DNA of 32,121 nucleotides. Origin: an uncultured Nitrospira sp. (lineage in GTDB: Bacteria; Nitrospirota; Nitrospiria; Nitrospirales; Nitrospiraceae). Below the pieces are notes generated by a model that was given only the letters and a program-made list of their open reading frames with translations, was not told the DNA's origin and searched no databases. The translations under genes were made by a program, and so were the position numbers. Shown piece after piece: positions 1 to 8,198 of the stretch. The stretch spans positions 14,283-46,403 of the forward strand of contig CABVSA010000024.1 in the NCBI GenBank assembly GCA_902500805.1. Direction: 5' to 3'. Position 1 is the stretch's first letter. Each line of letters begins with the position of its first letter.

Positions 1-2
1 CG

Positions 3-188
3 CAGGCCGTGGATCAGATGTACCGTGAGATTATGCCCTCGATTGAGTCGCTGGGAGGACGAATCACCAAACTGCCGAAACTGCATCGTGACGGCAGCTA
101 CTCATTTTATTTCTCCGACCCAGACGGCAATGTGATTCAAGCATTGTACGAACCGGCGATCAGTCGACTGGCGATTAGGACTGAGTAA
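3..188 (+). CDS. VOC-family (glyoxalase/bleomycin-resistance fold) protein, 3' end only
   Basis: Only the last 61 codons lie in the window; the start is upstream of base 1. The readable C-terminus contains FYFSDPDGNVIQ followed by LYEP, which is the typical last beta-alpha-beta repeat of vicinal oxygen chelate proteins, where the Asp-Pro-Asp-Gly-Asn turn precedes the strand carrying the second metal-binding acidic residue. Family members are small metal-dependent enzymes or drug-binding proteins; the substrate cannot be told from this fragment. The stop codon TAA (186-188) lies inside the left heptamer repeat (174-207), so the last residues (about RLAIRTE) are partly encoded by repeat sequence and the native C-terminus may have been changed by its arrival. 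Confidence 0.75.
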   Translation, partial: QAVDQMYREIMPSIESLGGRITKLPKLHRDGSYSFYFSDPDGNVIQALYEPAISRLAIRTE

Positions 189-207
189 CGAGGACTGAGG
201 GCTGAGA
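174..207. repeat. Left terminal inverted repeat made of heptamers
   Basis: Outer end reads ATTAGGACTGAG; units AGGACTG, AGTAACG, AGGACTG, AGGGCTG follow each other in exact 7-nt phase (177-204). The reverse complement of 621-654 matches over the full 34 nt with 5 mismatches, four of them in the degenerate second unit. The repeat contains the VOC stop codon and, at its inner end, a GAGGG that can act as ribosome binding site for the gene starting at 207. Confidence 0.9.
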
Positions 208-653
208 TGGAACGACAGCGAGCAGACAAGTTCGAGGATCTCATCGCATGGCAGAAGGCACGAGAATTGACCAGAGCGATCTACCAAGTGACTGGATCAG
301 GGTCTTTTGCCAAAGACTTTGGACTACGCGACCAGACTCGACGAGCGGCAGTCTCGGTTATGTCAAATGTTGCCGAAGGATTCGAACGAGGAGGGCGTTC
401 AGAATTCCACCAATTTCTGAGTATTGCGAAATCATCGTGCGCTGAACTCAGATCACAGTTGTATGTCGCGCTGGACGCGAGACACCTACAGCCATCAACT
501 TTTCGTCAATTGATCCTTCAAGCAGAGGAAATCGCACGGATTATAGGTGGATTACGAAAGGCCGTGCATACACAACGACTACTGGCTCGCACTTCTAAGG
601 CCAGAGTAAAATCGGCCAAATCTCAGTCCTCAGTCCTCAGCCCTCAGTCCTAA
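207..653 (+). CDS. Four-helix-bundle protein (23S rRNA intervening-sequence / Avd-like family)
   Basis: 148 residues. The family signature is clear: [18 protein letters not shown] at residues 9-26, then [19 protein letters not shown] around 43-61 and [19 protein letters not shown] around 70-88. This is the TIGR02436 / PF05635 four-helix bundle, first seen in ORFs inside 23S rRNA intervening sequences and related to Avd, the accessory protein of diversity-generating retroelements, which binds nucleic acid. Its cellular role here is unknown. The usual family length is about 120 residues; the excess is a basic Ser-rich tail ending SSVLSPQS, encoded by the right repeat. The start is ATG 207 with GAGGG five bases upstream, inside the left repeat. 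The stop TAA overlaps the next start codon as TAATG. No reverse transcriptase or variable repeat of a DGR is nearby. Confidence 0.85.
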   Translation: MERQRADKFEDLIAWQKARELTRAIYQVTGSGSFAKDFGLRDQTRRAAVSVMSNVAEGFERGGRSEFHQFLSIAKSSCAELRSQLYVALDARHLQPSTFRQLILQAEEIARIIGGLRKAVHTQRLLARTSKARVKSAKSQSSVLSPQS

Positions 654-654
654 T
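621..654. repeat. Right terminal inverted repeat made of heptamers
   Basis: Units CTCAGTC, CTCAGTC, CTCAGCC, CTCAGTC (622-649) in exact 7-nt phase, ending in CTAAT, which mirrors the ATTAG outer end of the left copy. It encodes the last ten residues and the stop of the four-helix-bundle gene and ends on the first bases of the start codon of the MBL gene. Confidence 0.9.
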
Positions 655-2290
655 GCCTATGAGCCAGCTCTGGAGCAGCCTTTCCAAAACCCAGTATGTG
701 AGTCTCGTCCCCTGGTGCTGGGCACAACTGGAAAGTGCGGAGCCGCCAGGCCCTTTTCCATTCATTGGCGGGGTCGCCCCTGAAGTGGTAGCCAGCCTCC
801 AGGAGGCTCACGGTCTCCTGGCTAGTGCGATCGATACTGCAATCAGCGATGTCTTCTCGAAACGGGCCCCGCTGGACGAACCGGAGCGTCGGCGACGGCT
901 CGAAGATGCTTATGCGGAGCTGATCAACGCCCGCCCCCATCTTCAGCGACACATCCGCTGCAACCGTCGACCGGACGGCACCTTTCACTGGGAATTCCCG
1001 ACAGATCCGACTCAATCCGCAACCGTCACAAACGGCGGTCTCCGCATGTTTCATGCGATTAACCAGCAGGCCATCCCATTCGGATTCAACAACCGCCGCC
1101 TGGGCCCATTGATCGGCAAACTGCTCGGTCTCCTCAATGGCACTCGTACCGTGGACGAAGTCGGCACCATCGTCTCCTCAATGCCCCGTGATTCCCAGGG
1201 CCTGCTCACCACATTTATGGAGCTCTTGCAGCGACATGAATGTCTGACCAGCTCGACGACAGCGTCATTACGCCATCATTGGTTCGAGGTCGTTCAGGAT
1301 CAAGATGCCGTGCACCTTGGCCATGCGGCCTTACTCTACCGACAACGTGACACGGTGTTGCTCTTTGATCCATGGCTCTTGCCCTGGTTCGCAGAATCAC
1401 CCATGCCGTCACTCTGGGGCAAGCTCGTCCCCAAGCCAGCAGCAGTCTTCCTCACGCATGATCACGATGACCATGTGGATCCTCGCACTTTGCTCCATCT
1501 GCCGAAAGACATCCCCATCATCATCCCCAGCCGACGCAATCATACCCAGCTGTTTTTTGACTATCGGTCACTCCTGGCGGAGCTGGGGTTTGAGCAGGTG
1601 ATCGAGCTGGCCCATGGGGAGAGCTGGCCGTTCGAGGGAGGCACGGTCGTGTCGGTCCCGTTCTATGGCGAAGATCCCTGTGACCTCAATATGCCGCGGA
1701 ATTGTTATCTGATTTCCGATCGCGGGCACAATGTGTTGGTTCATGCGGACAGTGGCCCCACCAACGACGGGCGATCAGCTCTCAAAGACTCGGTTATTCA
1801 ACGGATGGTCGGCAAGTACGGACCGATTCCCCTGGTCTTGGCCTCACAGCAACAACTGCGTGAGATCCGAACCCATGCCGCCCACGCACCGCTCTCTCAT
1901 CCCGGCCAATGGCTGGACATCGGCGAGAACGGCTATCTCACAAACGCCTATCTTGCCGAGCTCTGCACGGCCGCCTGCGCGCGGCTGTTTGTGTCGTACG
2001 CCACCGGTGGAGCGGATTGGTATCCGGACCATCTCTCGTTCATGTTCAGTCGCCGGAACCCTGCCAGAACTGCACTGCTGACAGCCCACTGGGAACCGGC
2101 GGAAAAGTTAAAAGACCTTCTGGCTTCACAGGGATGTCGTTATCATCATGCCCACGCGCTGGACATCTATCGACCCACAGCTGGAGGAGCGATTGAGGTC
2201 CACTCAACAGGAGAATCCCTAGCCCCACTGACTCTTTATCGTGTGGATCATGGCGATCCCCCGTTTATGAAAGCCGCGCGGCGGCGATAA
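653..2290 (+). CDS. MBL-fold metallo-hydrolase with large N-terminal extension
   Basis: 545 residues. The metallo-beta-lactamase motif HxHxDH is seen as THDHDDHVD, with ligands His269, His271, Asp273 and His274, and a later VLVHADSG supplies the usual bridging Asp. Order of parts: about 150 residues with no clear family, a short PqqD-like segment (LLNGTRTVDEVGTIVSSM, about 168-185), then the MBL domain from about 215 to 515. The MBL part is closest in style to the NAPE-PLD/UlaG-like Zn hydrolases; substrate unknown. There is no Shine-Dalgarno sequence before ATG 653 or ATG 659, because the upstream bases are the pyrimidine-rich right repeat. Translation probably relies on the TAATG overlap with the preceding gene. 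It is followed 25 nt later by the epimerase gene, so the two are likely cotranscribed. Confidence 0.8.
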   Translation: MPMSQLWSSLSKTQYVSLVPWCWAQLESAEPPGPFPFIGGVAPEVVASLQEAHGLLASAIDTAISDVFSKRAPLDEPERRRRLEDAYAELINARPHLQRHIRCNRRPDGTFHWEFPTDPTQSATVTNGGLRMFHAINQQAIPFGFNNRRLGPLIGKLLGLLNGTRTVDEVGTIVSSMPRDSQGLLTTFMELLQRHECLTSSTTASLRHHWFEVVQDQDAVHLGHAALLYRQRDTVLLFDPWLLPWFAESPMPSLWGKLVPKPAAVFLTHDHDDHVDPRTLLHLPKDIPIIIPSRRNHTQLFFDYRSLLAELGFEQVIELAHGESWPFEGGTVVSVPFYGEDPCDLNMPRNCYLISDRGHNVLVHADSGPTNDGRSALKDSVIQRMVGKYGPIPLVLASQQQLREIRTHAAHAPLSHPGQWLDIGENGYLTNAYLAELCTAACARLFVSYATGGADWYPDHLSFMFSRRNPARTALLTAHWEPAEKLKDLLASQGCRYHHAHALDIYRPTAGGAIEVHSTGESLAPLTLYRVDHGDPPFMKAARRR

Positions 2291-2315
2291 GTCGTTATTT
2301 ATTTGAGGAGCAGCT

Positions 2316-3338
2316 ATGAGCGAAAGACCAGCGACGATTCTTGTCACCGGAGCCGCGGGATTCATCGGATTCCATGTGGCGATGCGCCTCCTGGACCAAG
2401 GCAACCATGTCATCGGCCTCGACAATCTCAATGATTACTACGACGTCCTACTGAAAGAAGCTCGACTGGCACAGCTCCGGCCTCGTGAACGATTCACGTT
2501 CATCAAACTGGACCTCGCCAATCGGCAAGGCATGAAGGACCTCTTTGCCGACCAGTCGATCCAGCGGGTGGTGCACCTGGCCGCTCAAGCCGGGGTTCGC
2601 TATTCGCTGGTCAATCCACATGCCTACACCGAGAGCAACATCGAAGGGTTCATGAATATCCTGGAAGGCTGCCGACATAACCAGATCGAACACTTGGTCT
2701 ATGCATCTTCGAGTTCTGTCTATGGCGGTAATACCCACATGCCGTTCTCGATCCATGACAATGTGGATCATCCCGTCTCGCTCTATGCCGCCAGCAAGAA
2801 GGCTAATGAGCTCATGGCTCATTGCTATGCCCATCTGTATCGGCTGCCTTGCACCGGCTTGCGCTTTTTTACCGTGTATGGCCCATGGGGGCGTCCTGAC
2901 ATGGCCCTCTTCATCTTTACCAAGGCCATTTTGGAGGGCAAACCGATCGATGTCTTCAATCAGGGCAAGATGAAACGCGACTTCACCTATGTCGATGATA
3001 TCGTCGAAGGCATCATCCGGACACTTGATCATCCGGCAACCGTCAATCCCTCCTGGTCGGGGGAACGACCGGATCCCGGAACCAGCTCCGCTCCAGCCCG
3101 CATCTACAACATCGGCAACCATCAGCCGGTGGAGCTGCTGCATTTCATCGGAGTACTGGAGCAAGCTTTGGGGAAAACGGCGGAAAAGCGGCTCTTGCCG
3201 ATACAGCCAGGCGACGTGCCAGCGACCTATGCCGATATCGACGATCTCACCAATGACGTCGGCTTCAGGCCAAATACCCCGATCGAGGTGGGCATCCCTC
3301 GTTTCGTGAAATGGTACCGAGAATTCTACGGATTGTGA
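2316..3338 (+). CDS. NAD-dependent epimerase, UDP-glucuronate 4-epimerase type
   Basis: 340 residues, an extended short-chain dehydrogenase. The NAD-binding GAAGFIG is at residues 12-18, a Ser-rich strand SSSSVYGGN at about 131-139 and the catalytic Tyr157-x3-Lys161 in YAASK. The segment [18 protein letters not shown] is typical of the CapI/UDP-glucuronate 4-epimerase branch, which makes UDP-galacturonate for capsule or lipopolysaccharide sugars in the cytoplasm. GAGGAG precedes the ATG at good spacing. It lies 25 nt after the MBL gene in the same direction and converges on the small secreted-protein gene at 3359-3919. The substrate is inferred from similarity to the family; UDP-glucose epimerase is less likely. 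Confidence 0.88.
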   Translation: MSERPATILVTGAAGFIGFHVAMRLLDQGNHVIGLDNLNDYYDVLLKEARLAQLRPRERFTFIKLDLANRQGMKDLFADQSIQRVVHLAAQAGVRYSLVNPHAYTESNIEGFMNILEGCRHNQIEHLVYASSSSVYGGNTHMPFSIHDNVDHPVSLYAASKKANELMAHCYAHLYRLPCTGLRFFTVYGPWGRPDMALFIFTKAILEGKPIDVFNQGKMKRDFTYVDDIVEGIIRTLDHPATVNPSWSGERPDPGTSSAPARIYNIGNHQPVELLHFIGVLEQALGKTAEKRLLPIQPGDVPATYADIDDLTNDVGFRPNTPIEVGIPRFVKWYREFYGL

Positions 3339-3358
3339 GGACAACTGACCAAGTTGCG

Positions 3359-3919
3359 TTAGAAGCACCCCACCGGTACGAACCCGGTCCCAAAGAGCCT
3401 CGACAACGCAATGTAGCGCGCATTATCGTAAAACGAATGGCTGGCCCCTCGCTGATTCCTTCCCGTGAGGTCTCCCCCATAGGACGGATCGGACCCGAAG
3501 AACATTCCTCCCCTGGTCTTCTGCACGAGATGCATCCATTCCATATACAACGTGCAGGCTTCCGCCTGGACTGAGCCAGAAACCGTATTGCTCGCATACC
3601 AGTCACGTGCCCATTCCGGCACCTGCCTTCCTGCCCCTACTGAGTCGCGATCTCGCGCGGAAGACGGCTCAACCTGTGACTCCCTCATGGGCTGCGTTCG
3701 AGGAATGGTCGGCATATTCACCAAATCAGGCACGACTGAGAGCGGCTTCAGATCCATCGCTTCACACCCGGCCCGCTCCTTATTGGTATACATCGAGCTC
3801 CCATCTGCTTCGAGACACTTCCAGGTTGTCGGACCAGCTCCCGTGTCTCCCCAAGCCATTCCCGTGGACAACGCCACCAGGATGGTCGCTGAGAGGAACG
3901 TTCCTTGAACCTGCCGCAT
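3359..3919 (-). CDS. Small exported protein, DUF4124-like N-terminus
   Basis: 186 residues from the chosen start. ATG at 3919 is preceded by GGAGG six bases away, while an in-frame ATG at 3937 would place that ribosome binding site inside the coding region. A signal peptide is clear (MRQVQGTFLSATILVALSTG, likely cleaved after AWG). The mature part begins with WKCLEADGSSMYTNKERAGC, which resembles the DUF4124 pattern of periplasmic proteins, then a Pro/Arg-rich linker and a C-terminal half with four conserved-looking Cys/Trp positions that I do not recognise. Function unknown; location periplasm or envelope. A sigma70-like promoter lies at 3979-4007. Confidence 0.7.
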   Translation of the reverse strand: MRQVQGTFLSATILVALSTGMAWGDTGAGPTTWKCLEADGSSMYTNKERAGCEAMDLKPLSVVPDLVNMPTIPRTQPMRESQVEPSSARDRDSVGAGRQVPEWARDWYASNTVSGSVQAEACTLYMEWMHLVQKTRGGMFFGSDPSYGGDLTGRNQRGASHSFYDNARYIALSRLFGTGFVPVGCF

Positions 3920-3978
3920 GGGACACCTCCAGATCATGTAGTCAAGACACGCGGTGCGTGGGCACCCCCTGGTCGCTC

Positions 3979-4007
3979 TCTATAGTTGGTGCGCACACCC
4001 TACTCAA
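3979..4007 (-). promoter_or_regulatory. Candidate sigma70 promoter for the exported protein gene
   Basis: On the minus strand TTGAGT, 17-nt spacer, TATAGA. Predicted transcript start near 3972, about 50 nt before the ATG at 3919. Four of six consensus bases match in each box; spacing is ideal. Confidence 0.45.
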
Positions 4008-4344
4008 TACTTTGTTTTTCGTCTATGCAGCTTTGGAGGGGGGAGCCACAAGCCATAGGACCTCGACAGCCTGACGTGTGCCGTGGTTGCGCCCGTCGCC
4101 CACCACAAACCAGATGAGAGGCCGGCGCTCAGTAACCGCACTATTCATACCCAAGCTGCCTCATCCCAAATCCTTCCTGTCCCACACCCTGCATTATCTT
4201 GTCCGGCATCGAAACCTCAGGTATCCTTCCTGTCACATTGCCGATGGTCTGTTGGGTAAAACAGCGTAGATGTGCCATCTCAGCTCATCAGCAGTCTTTA
4301 GGTCGATTCATCAACAGACAACGTGCACTCGATAGCCGCACAAC
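4008..4344. other. Intergenic region without recognised gene
   Basis: About 340 bases between divergent genes. Short open frames exist but have no ribosome binding site or recognisable protein. Bases 4279-4297 carry TCAGC twice with 8-nt spacing, reminiscent of the heptamer arrays elsewhere but too short and out of period to call. The promoter of the antiporter gene must be here; I cannot identify it. Confidence 0.5.
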
Positions 4345-6354
4345 ATGACCGACTATAATGTCCTCACGAATCTGCTCTTCATCTACACCGTGTCGATCGC
4401 GGTGGTGTTTCTGTTTCATCAGTTCCGACTCCCCTCGATCGCCGGATTCTTAGTCGCCGGTGCGCTGATCGGCCCACACGGACTCAATCTCATTTCCGAT
4501 ATTGCCACCGTACAGGTCTTGGCAGAAATCGGCATCGTGCTCCTCCTGTTCACCATCGGCATTGAATTCTCGTTAGTCCAACTTGCCTCGCTTCAACGTC
4601 TCCTACTGATCGCCGCCCCTATCCAAGTGGGAGGGGTCATTGCTATTACATGGATCGGCGGGACGCTCGCAGGATTACCAACCTCTCAGGCCATTTTTTG
4701 GGGATTTCTACTCTCACTCAGTAGCACAGCCATTGTCCTCAAAGCATTGACTGCCAGCGAAGCCAGCGAATCACCGCACGGACGGGCGACGATCGGGATC
4801 TTGGTCTTCCAAGACATCGCCGTCGTACCAATGATCATGCTCACACCCATGCTCGCCAGCCCCGGTGATGGGGCGCTTGCGCCAGTGTTGCTCTCTCTGG
4901 GAAAATCTTTGGTCGTGGTGGCCTGCATTCTGGTCGGCGCGTGGTATGCGGTCCCGATCTTGCTCGAACACATCGTCCGCAGCCGAAGCCGGGAACTGTT
5001 CTTATTGACCATCATCGTTCTCTGCCTCGGCATCGCCTGGCTGACGTCTCTCGGAGGACTCTCGCTCGCCCTCGGCGCCTTCATCGCCGGCCTCGTGATC
5101 TCAGAGTCAGAGTACAGTCACCAAGCCATCGCCGAAGTGCTGCCCTTTCGTGATAGCTTCAATAGCCTCTTCTTCGTTTCCATCGGCATCCTGATGGATT
5201 GGCATATTCTGTTGGAGTACCCGTTCATCGTGACCGGCCTGCTGCTGGTCGTCCTCCTCGTGAAATTCTTCGCCGGTGCTGGCGCCGTACTGGCTGCCGC
5301 CATGCCGCCCAGATCAGCCGTCATGACCGGCATCGCACTCGCGCAAGTAGGAGAGTTCAGCTTTATTCTGGCACAAGTCGGCCAAGAGGATCAGCTTCTG
5401 TCCGGGACACAGTATCAGATATTTCTGGCCGTCTCCGTCTGCTCGATGATCATTACCCCAGTCCTTATTCAGCTCTCGCCCCATCTTGGCCGACGGGTCG
5501 AGGCTGTCCAGCGACTCCGCCACTGGTTTCCTGGACAGACCACGGCCCATGTCCTCGAAGCGGAGGGGCGGCATCTACGCATCAAGGACCATGTCATTAT
5601 CGTGGGATACGGGCTGAACGGTCGAAACCTCGCTCGCGTCTTGGGCGAGACGGAAGTTCCCTATATCGCGTTGGATTTGGACGGCGAAACCGTGCGCCGA
5701 GAGGCGGCACACGGATTACCGCTCTACTATGGAGATGCGACCAATCCGACGGTACTGCGGCACGTCAAGATCGAACAGGCTCGAGTCCTGGTTGTGGCGA
5801 TCTCCGATCCCTTCATGGCGCGCCGAACCGTGCAGGTCGCTCGAGGGATGAATCCCAAGATTCACATCGTGGTCAGGACTCGCTATTTGCGTGAGCTCGA
5901 GGAACTCCATCAGCTTGGAGCTGACGATGTGGTACCAGAAGAGTTTGAAACGTCGATCGAGATTTTCGCGCTCGTCCTCCGTACCTATCAGATGCCGCAA
6001 GACTTCGTCATGCGCAAGGCGGAACAGGTCCGCCGGGAAGGATACGCACTTCTTCGACGGAGCGAACTGCCTGAACTGGCGCACCACTTGCGCGGCGGCA
6101 CCCTCGCCGATGTGGAAGTAGAGACTTGTCGGATTGAGGAAGCCGCACCGGCGGCAGGGAAAACGCTCGCCGAGCTGGCACTGCGTCCACGAACGGGAGC
6201 CTCGATCATCGCCTTGACCAGAGCCGGCGTGACCGAATCGAACCCGTCGGATAAAACGAAACTCGTGGCCGGTGATATCGTGGTTCTACTCGGATCACGC
6301 GATGAGATTCGGCGCGCGATGGAGTTCATCCTCACCGATCAACCCGACCGATAA
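4345..6354 (+). CDS. CPA2-family cation/proton antiporter with RCK (TrkA) domains
   Basis: 669 residues. Residues 1 to about 385 hold roughly a dozen hydrophobic segments of the Na+/H+ exchanger fold, with GALIGPHGL, LLFTIGIEFSL and FVSIGILMD as family hallmarks. A cytoplasmic RCK_N Rossmann domain follows, with Gly421-x-Gly423-x2-Gly426 in VGYGLNGRNLA, then a TrkA_C domain at about 575-660. This is the KefB/KefC/YbaL group, inner-membrane K+ (or Na+)/H+ antiporters gated by nucleotides bound to RCK_N. The Kef proteins are also glutathione-gated, but no KefF/KefG partner is present here and the exact ligand is open. It is monocistronic and converges on the Rieske gene with a 43-nt gap that has no strong terminator. 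Confidence 0.9.
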   Translation: MTDYNVLTNLLFIYTVSIAVVFLFHQFRLPSIAGFLVAGALIGPHGLNLISDIATVQVLAEIGIVLLLFTIGIEFSLVQLASLQRLLLIAAPIQVGGVIAITWIGGTLAGLPTSQAIFWGFLLSLSSTAIVLKALTASEASESPHGRATIGILVFQDIAVVPMIMLTPMLASPGDGALAPVLLSLGKSLVVVACILVGAWYAVPILLEHIVRSRSRELFLLTIIVLCLGIAWLTSLGGLSLALGAFIAGLVISESEYSHQAIAEVLPFRDSFNSLFFVSIGILMDWHILLEYPFIVTGLLLVVLLVKFFAGAGAVLAAAMPPRSAVMTGIALAQVGEFSFILAQVGQEDQLLSGTQYQIFLAVSVCSMIITPVLIQLSPHLGRRVEAVQRLRHWFPGQTTAHVLEAEGRHLRIKDHVIIVGYGLNGRNLARVLGETEVPYIALDLDGETVRREAAHGLPLYYGDATNPTVLRHVKIEQARVLVVAISDPFMARRTVQVARGMNPKIHIVVRTRYLRELEELHQLGADDVVPEEFETSIEIFALVLRTYQMPQDFVMRKAEQVRREGYALLRRSELPELAHHLRGGTLADVEVETCRIEEAAPAAGKTLAELALRPRTGASIIALTRAGVTESNPSDKTKLVAGDIVVLLGSRDEIRRAMEFILTDQPDR

Positions 6355-6397
6355 CGTCCTATTCCCCTTGTGGTCTTGTCGTTTCCACGAAACAGAT

Positions 6398-7480
6398 TCA
6401 GCTTCGCCAGCGAAGCGTGACTCGTTCTTTGAGCGGGTGATCGAAAGGGCGTCCGGTCTGAACCGATTCGAGATGAGCTGCTTTCAGCTTATAGTACCAT
6501 CTCGCGGGCATATCGGCGTCTCCCAGAAACATGGATGAAGGCTTATGACGGAGGCCCACCGCCAAATGCTTCATTGCCCGTTCATCCTGGCCCAGAAACA
6601 TCTTGGTCAACGTACGAAAAATCAAATTGCCGAACGGCAGCCAATGCAGGCCGCGCCAATAGGCGGAAAAATCAATGCGACACTCCATATCGGAAACAGG
6701 TGTGGACATCAACCGATTCGCAAGCCATACACTGCCACATTGCATCAGTTCCACTCGCTGGTTCGGCAGTAGAAAGTCGATGGTCGTACTCAACGGTCCT
6801 CCATAGATACGCTCGATCCAATGAAACGGCCCGCTGTTCTTTGCCGGCCGATGCGCAGTCATCCTGAAACCATAGGGGATCGGCTCAAAGATTTTCGTCT
6901 TCTCGTGCATCTGCGCATCGCTACGCCACCACGAATGGACATAGGGACCATGGACCGGATCGATAAGCCCGATGACACCATCATCGGGCGTGCAGGTGTA
7001 GGTCAGCGAAATGTGGAATGATTGTCGAGGCTCCGAGGGAAGCGGCATACGCGGAGCAGGCGGCAACGGATCAGTATTCCCTCGTTCATCAGCTAAATAC
7101 AACCAAATCATCCCGTCCGTCTCTTCGACCGGATAGGTTGCGACGCCGATCTTGTCACATTGGAAACTCCCCCCTTCGGGAAGGGCCGGGATCCGCTGAC
7201 AGCGCCCCTTCATATCAAACTGCCACCCGTGATACGGACATTCCACAAGCTCACCATCGAACCGACCGAACGACATCGGCATCCCTCGGTGAGGGCAGAG
7301 GTCACGCATCGCTGCCAGCATACCCGATCGATCTCGGCATAGGAGAATCGGCAGGTCCAACATCTTGAGTGCGGTCATCGTCCCAGGACGGAGTCGATGA
7401 CTAGGAACAGCCGGATACCAAAAGCCAAACAGGGGCGCACTCCTGGAAGCGAGGACCTCGGGTGATAAGAGTTGGCTCAT
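6398..7480 (-). CDS. Rieske non-haem iron oxygenase, alpha-subunit type
   Basis: 360 residues from ATG 7480; a TTG at 7501 would add seven residues, and neither has a strong ribosome binding site. The Rieske [2Fe-2S] site is CPHRG with Cys62 and His64, then CPYHGW with Cys81 and His84. The catalytic mononuclear iron site is Asp174-x2-His177-x4-His182 in IDPVHGPYVH. The architecture is that of aromatic-ring-hydroxylating dioxygenases and the pheophorbide a oxygenase-like branch, which add O2 to ring or sterol-like substrates using electrons from a ferredoxin/reductase. No reductase, ferredoxin or beta subunit is adjacent, so the electron donor is elsewhere and the substrate is unknown. A promoter is placed at 7527-7555. 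Confidence 0.88.
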   Translation of the reverse strand: MSQLLSPEVLASRSAPLFGFWYPAVPSHRLRPGTMTALKMLDLPILLCRDRSGMLAAMRDLCPHRGMPMSFGRFDGELVECPYHGWQFDMKGRCQRIPALPEGGSFQCDKIGVATYPVEETDGMIWLYLADERGNTDPLPPAPRMPLPSEPRQSFHISLTYTCTPDDGVIGLIDPVHGPYVHSWWRSDAQMHEKTKIFEPIPYGFRMTAHRPAKNSGPFHWIERIYGGPLSTTIDFLLPNQRVELMQCGSVWLANRLMSTPVSDMECRIDFSAYWRGLHWLPFGNLIFRTLTKMFLGQDERAMKHLAVGLRHKPSSMFLGDADMPARWYYKLKAAHLESVQTGRPFDHPLKERVTLRWRS

Positions 7481-7526
7481 TGCTGAACAGGATGGTCGCA
7501 AGAAGACGTCGTATAATAGAATCCGG

Positions 7527-7555
7527 ACTATAACGGGGGACAGAGATCAGGTCAA
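7527..7555 (-). promoter_or_regulatory. Candidate sigma70 promoter for the Rieske gene
   Basis: Minus strand TTGACC, 17-nt spacer, TATAGT. Start of transcription expected near 7520, 40 nt before ATG 7480. Five of six bases match in each box. Confidence 0.55.
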
Positions 7556-7588
7556 GCAACGAACGGACCAGGAGGATGGCCCTGTTCC

Positions 7589-7618
7589 TTGACACCCCAA
7601 AGGACCACATACTATTCT
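7589..7618 (+). promoter_or_regulatory. Candidate sigma70 promoter for the DsrE-TusA pair
   Basis: Perfect -35 TTGACA at 7589-7594, 18-nt spacer, TATTCT at 7613-7618. Transcript start expected near 7625, about 40 nt before ATG 7668. It is back to back with the Rieske promoter. Confidence 0.5.
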
Positions 7619-7667
7619 GTTCAAATACTGAGCGCACTGAGTCTTGCCTATGGGATGAGGTGATACG

Positions 7668-8198
7668 ATGATTGCCACACAGATCGAGCCGGCGGCGACG
7701 TTGGCACAGCTACAAGAATCCAAGCCAGAAAGTGTCACCATCGTCTTGTTGAGCGGTGATCTCGATCGAGCGATGGCAGCTTTCATCATTGCGACAGGCG
7801 CAGCCGCCATGGGGATGAAGGTCACGATGTTCTTTACCTTTTGGGGGCTGAATGCCATCCGAAGAAAAGGGGCCACCAGTTCGGCAAAAGACTGGCTTCG
7901 CCGGATGTTTGGACTGCTCAATAAAGGCGGCGCCGACAGTCTTCCGTTATCCCGCTTCCACATGGGCGGGTTGGGCACGAAGATGATGCAAAAAGTGATG
8001 AAGCAAAATCGCATGCCCGATGTGCCCGAATTGATGCAGACCGCCCTGGATCTGGGCGTACATTTTATCGCGTGCACGACAACCATGGGGCTGATGGGCA
8101 TTACCAAAGACACCTTGATCGATGGCATCGATCAGTTCGCCGGTGTCACGACGTACCTGGCGGAAGCGAAACGAGGTAGCGTCAATCTATTCATTTGA
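7668..8198 (+). CDS. DsrE/DsrF/DrsH-like family protein
   Basis: 176 residues. After a 20-residue leader the sequence SVTIVLLSGDLDRAMAAF starts the DsrE-like alpha/beta fold. MFFTFWGLNAIRR is characteristic of the DsrE2-type (COG2210, peroxiredoxin-family annotation) proteins. FIACTTTMGLMG carries the single conserved cysteine, Cys136, that would accept sulfane sulfur. Hydrophobic stretches suggest loose membrane association. DsrE2 proteins are repeatedly found with TusA and are thought to pass persulfide sulfur in sulfur oxidation or thiolation pathways. Here tusA follows after 36 nt, supporting a relay. GAGGTGA is nine bases before ATG. The stop codon TGA abuts the heptamer array at 8198. 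Exact acceptor unknown. Confidence 0.87.
   Translation: MIATQIEPAATLAQLQESKPESVTIVLLSGDLDRAMAAFIIATGAAAMGMKVTMFFTFWGLNAIRRKGATSSAKDWLRRMFGLLNKGGADSLPLSRFHMGGLGTKMMQKVMKQNRMPDVPELMQTALDLGVHFIACTTTMGLMGITKDTLIDGIDQFAGVTTYLAEAKRGSVNLFI

Larger units (their letters stand above)
174..654 (+). mobile_element. Candidate small element: four-helix-bundle gene bounded by heptamer inverted repeats
   Basis: A 481-bp unit whose two ends are 34-nt imperfect inverted repeats with identical outer 12 nt (ATTAGGACTGAG). It contains exactly one gene, with its start codon on the last base of the left repeat and its stop codon in the right repeat. There is no transposase and no obvious target-site duplication (flanks are ...CTGGCG and GCCTAT...). 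Mobility is therefore inference from the bracketing and from the intrusion into the ends of both neighbouring genes. A transcript of the unit could fold into one long stem that presents the gene in the loop. Confidence 0.45.

Noticed and set aside
102..287. Minus-strand open frame opposite the VOC end and left repeat
   Set aside because: It reads through the repeat as [11 protein letters not shown] and has no recognisable protein; a shadow of the genes on the plus strand.
207..653. Diversity-generating retroelement suggested by the Avd-like protein
   Set aside because: No reverse transcriptase, template repeat or variable repeat found nearby.
4078..4269. 63-codon plus-strand open frame upstream of the antiporter
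   Set aside because: GTG start without ribosome binding site and no recognisable protein features.
4279..4297. TCAGCTC-ATCAGC resembling the heptamer arrays
   Set aside because: Only two units, spaced by 8 bases and not 7, no inverted partner.
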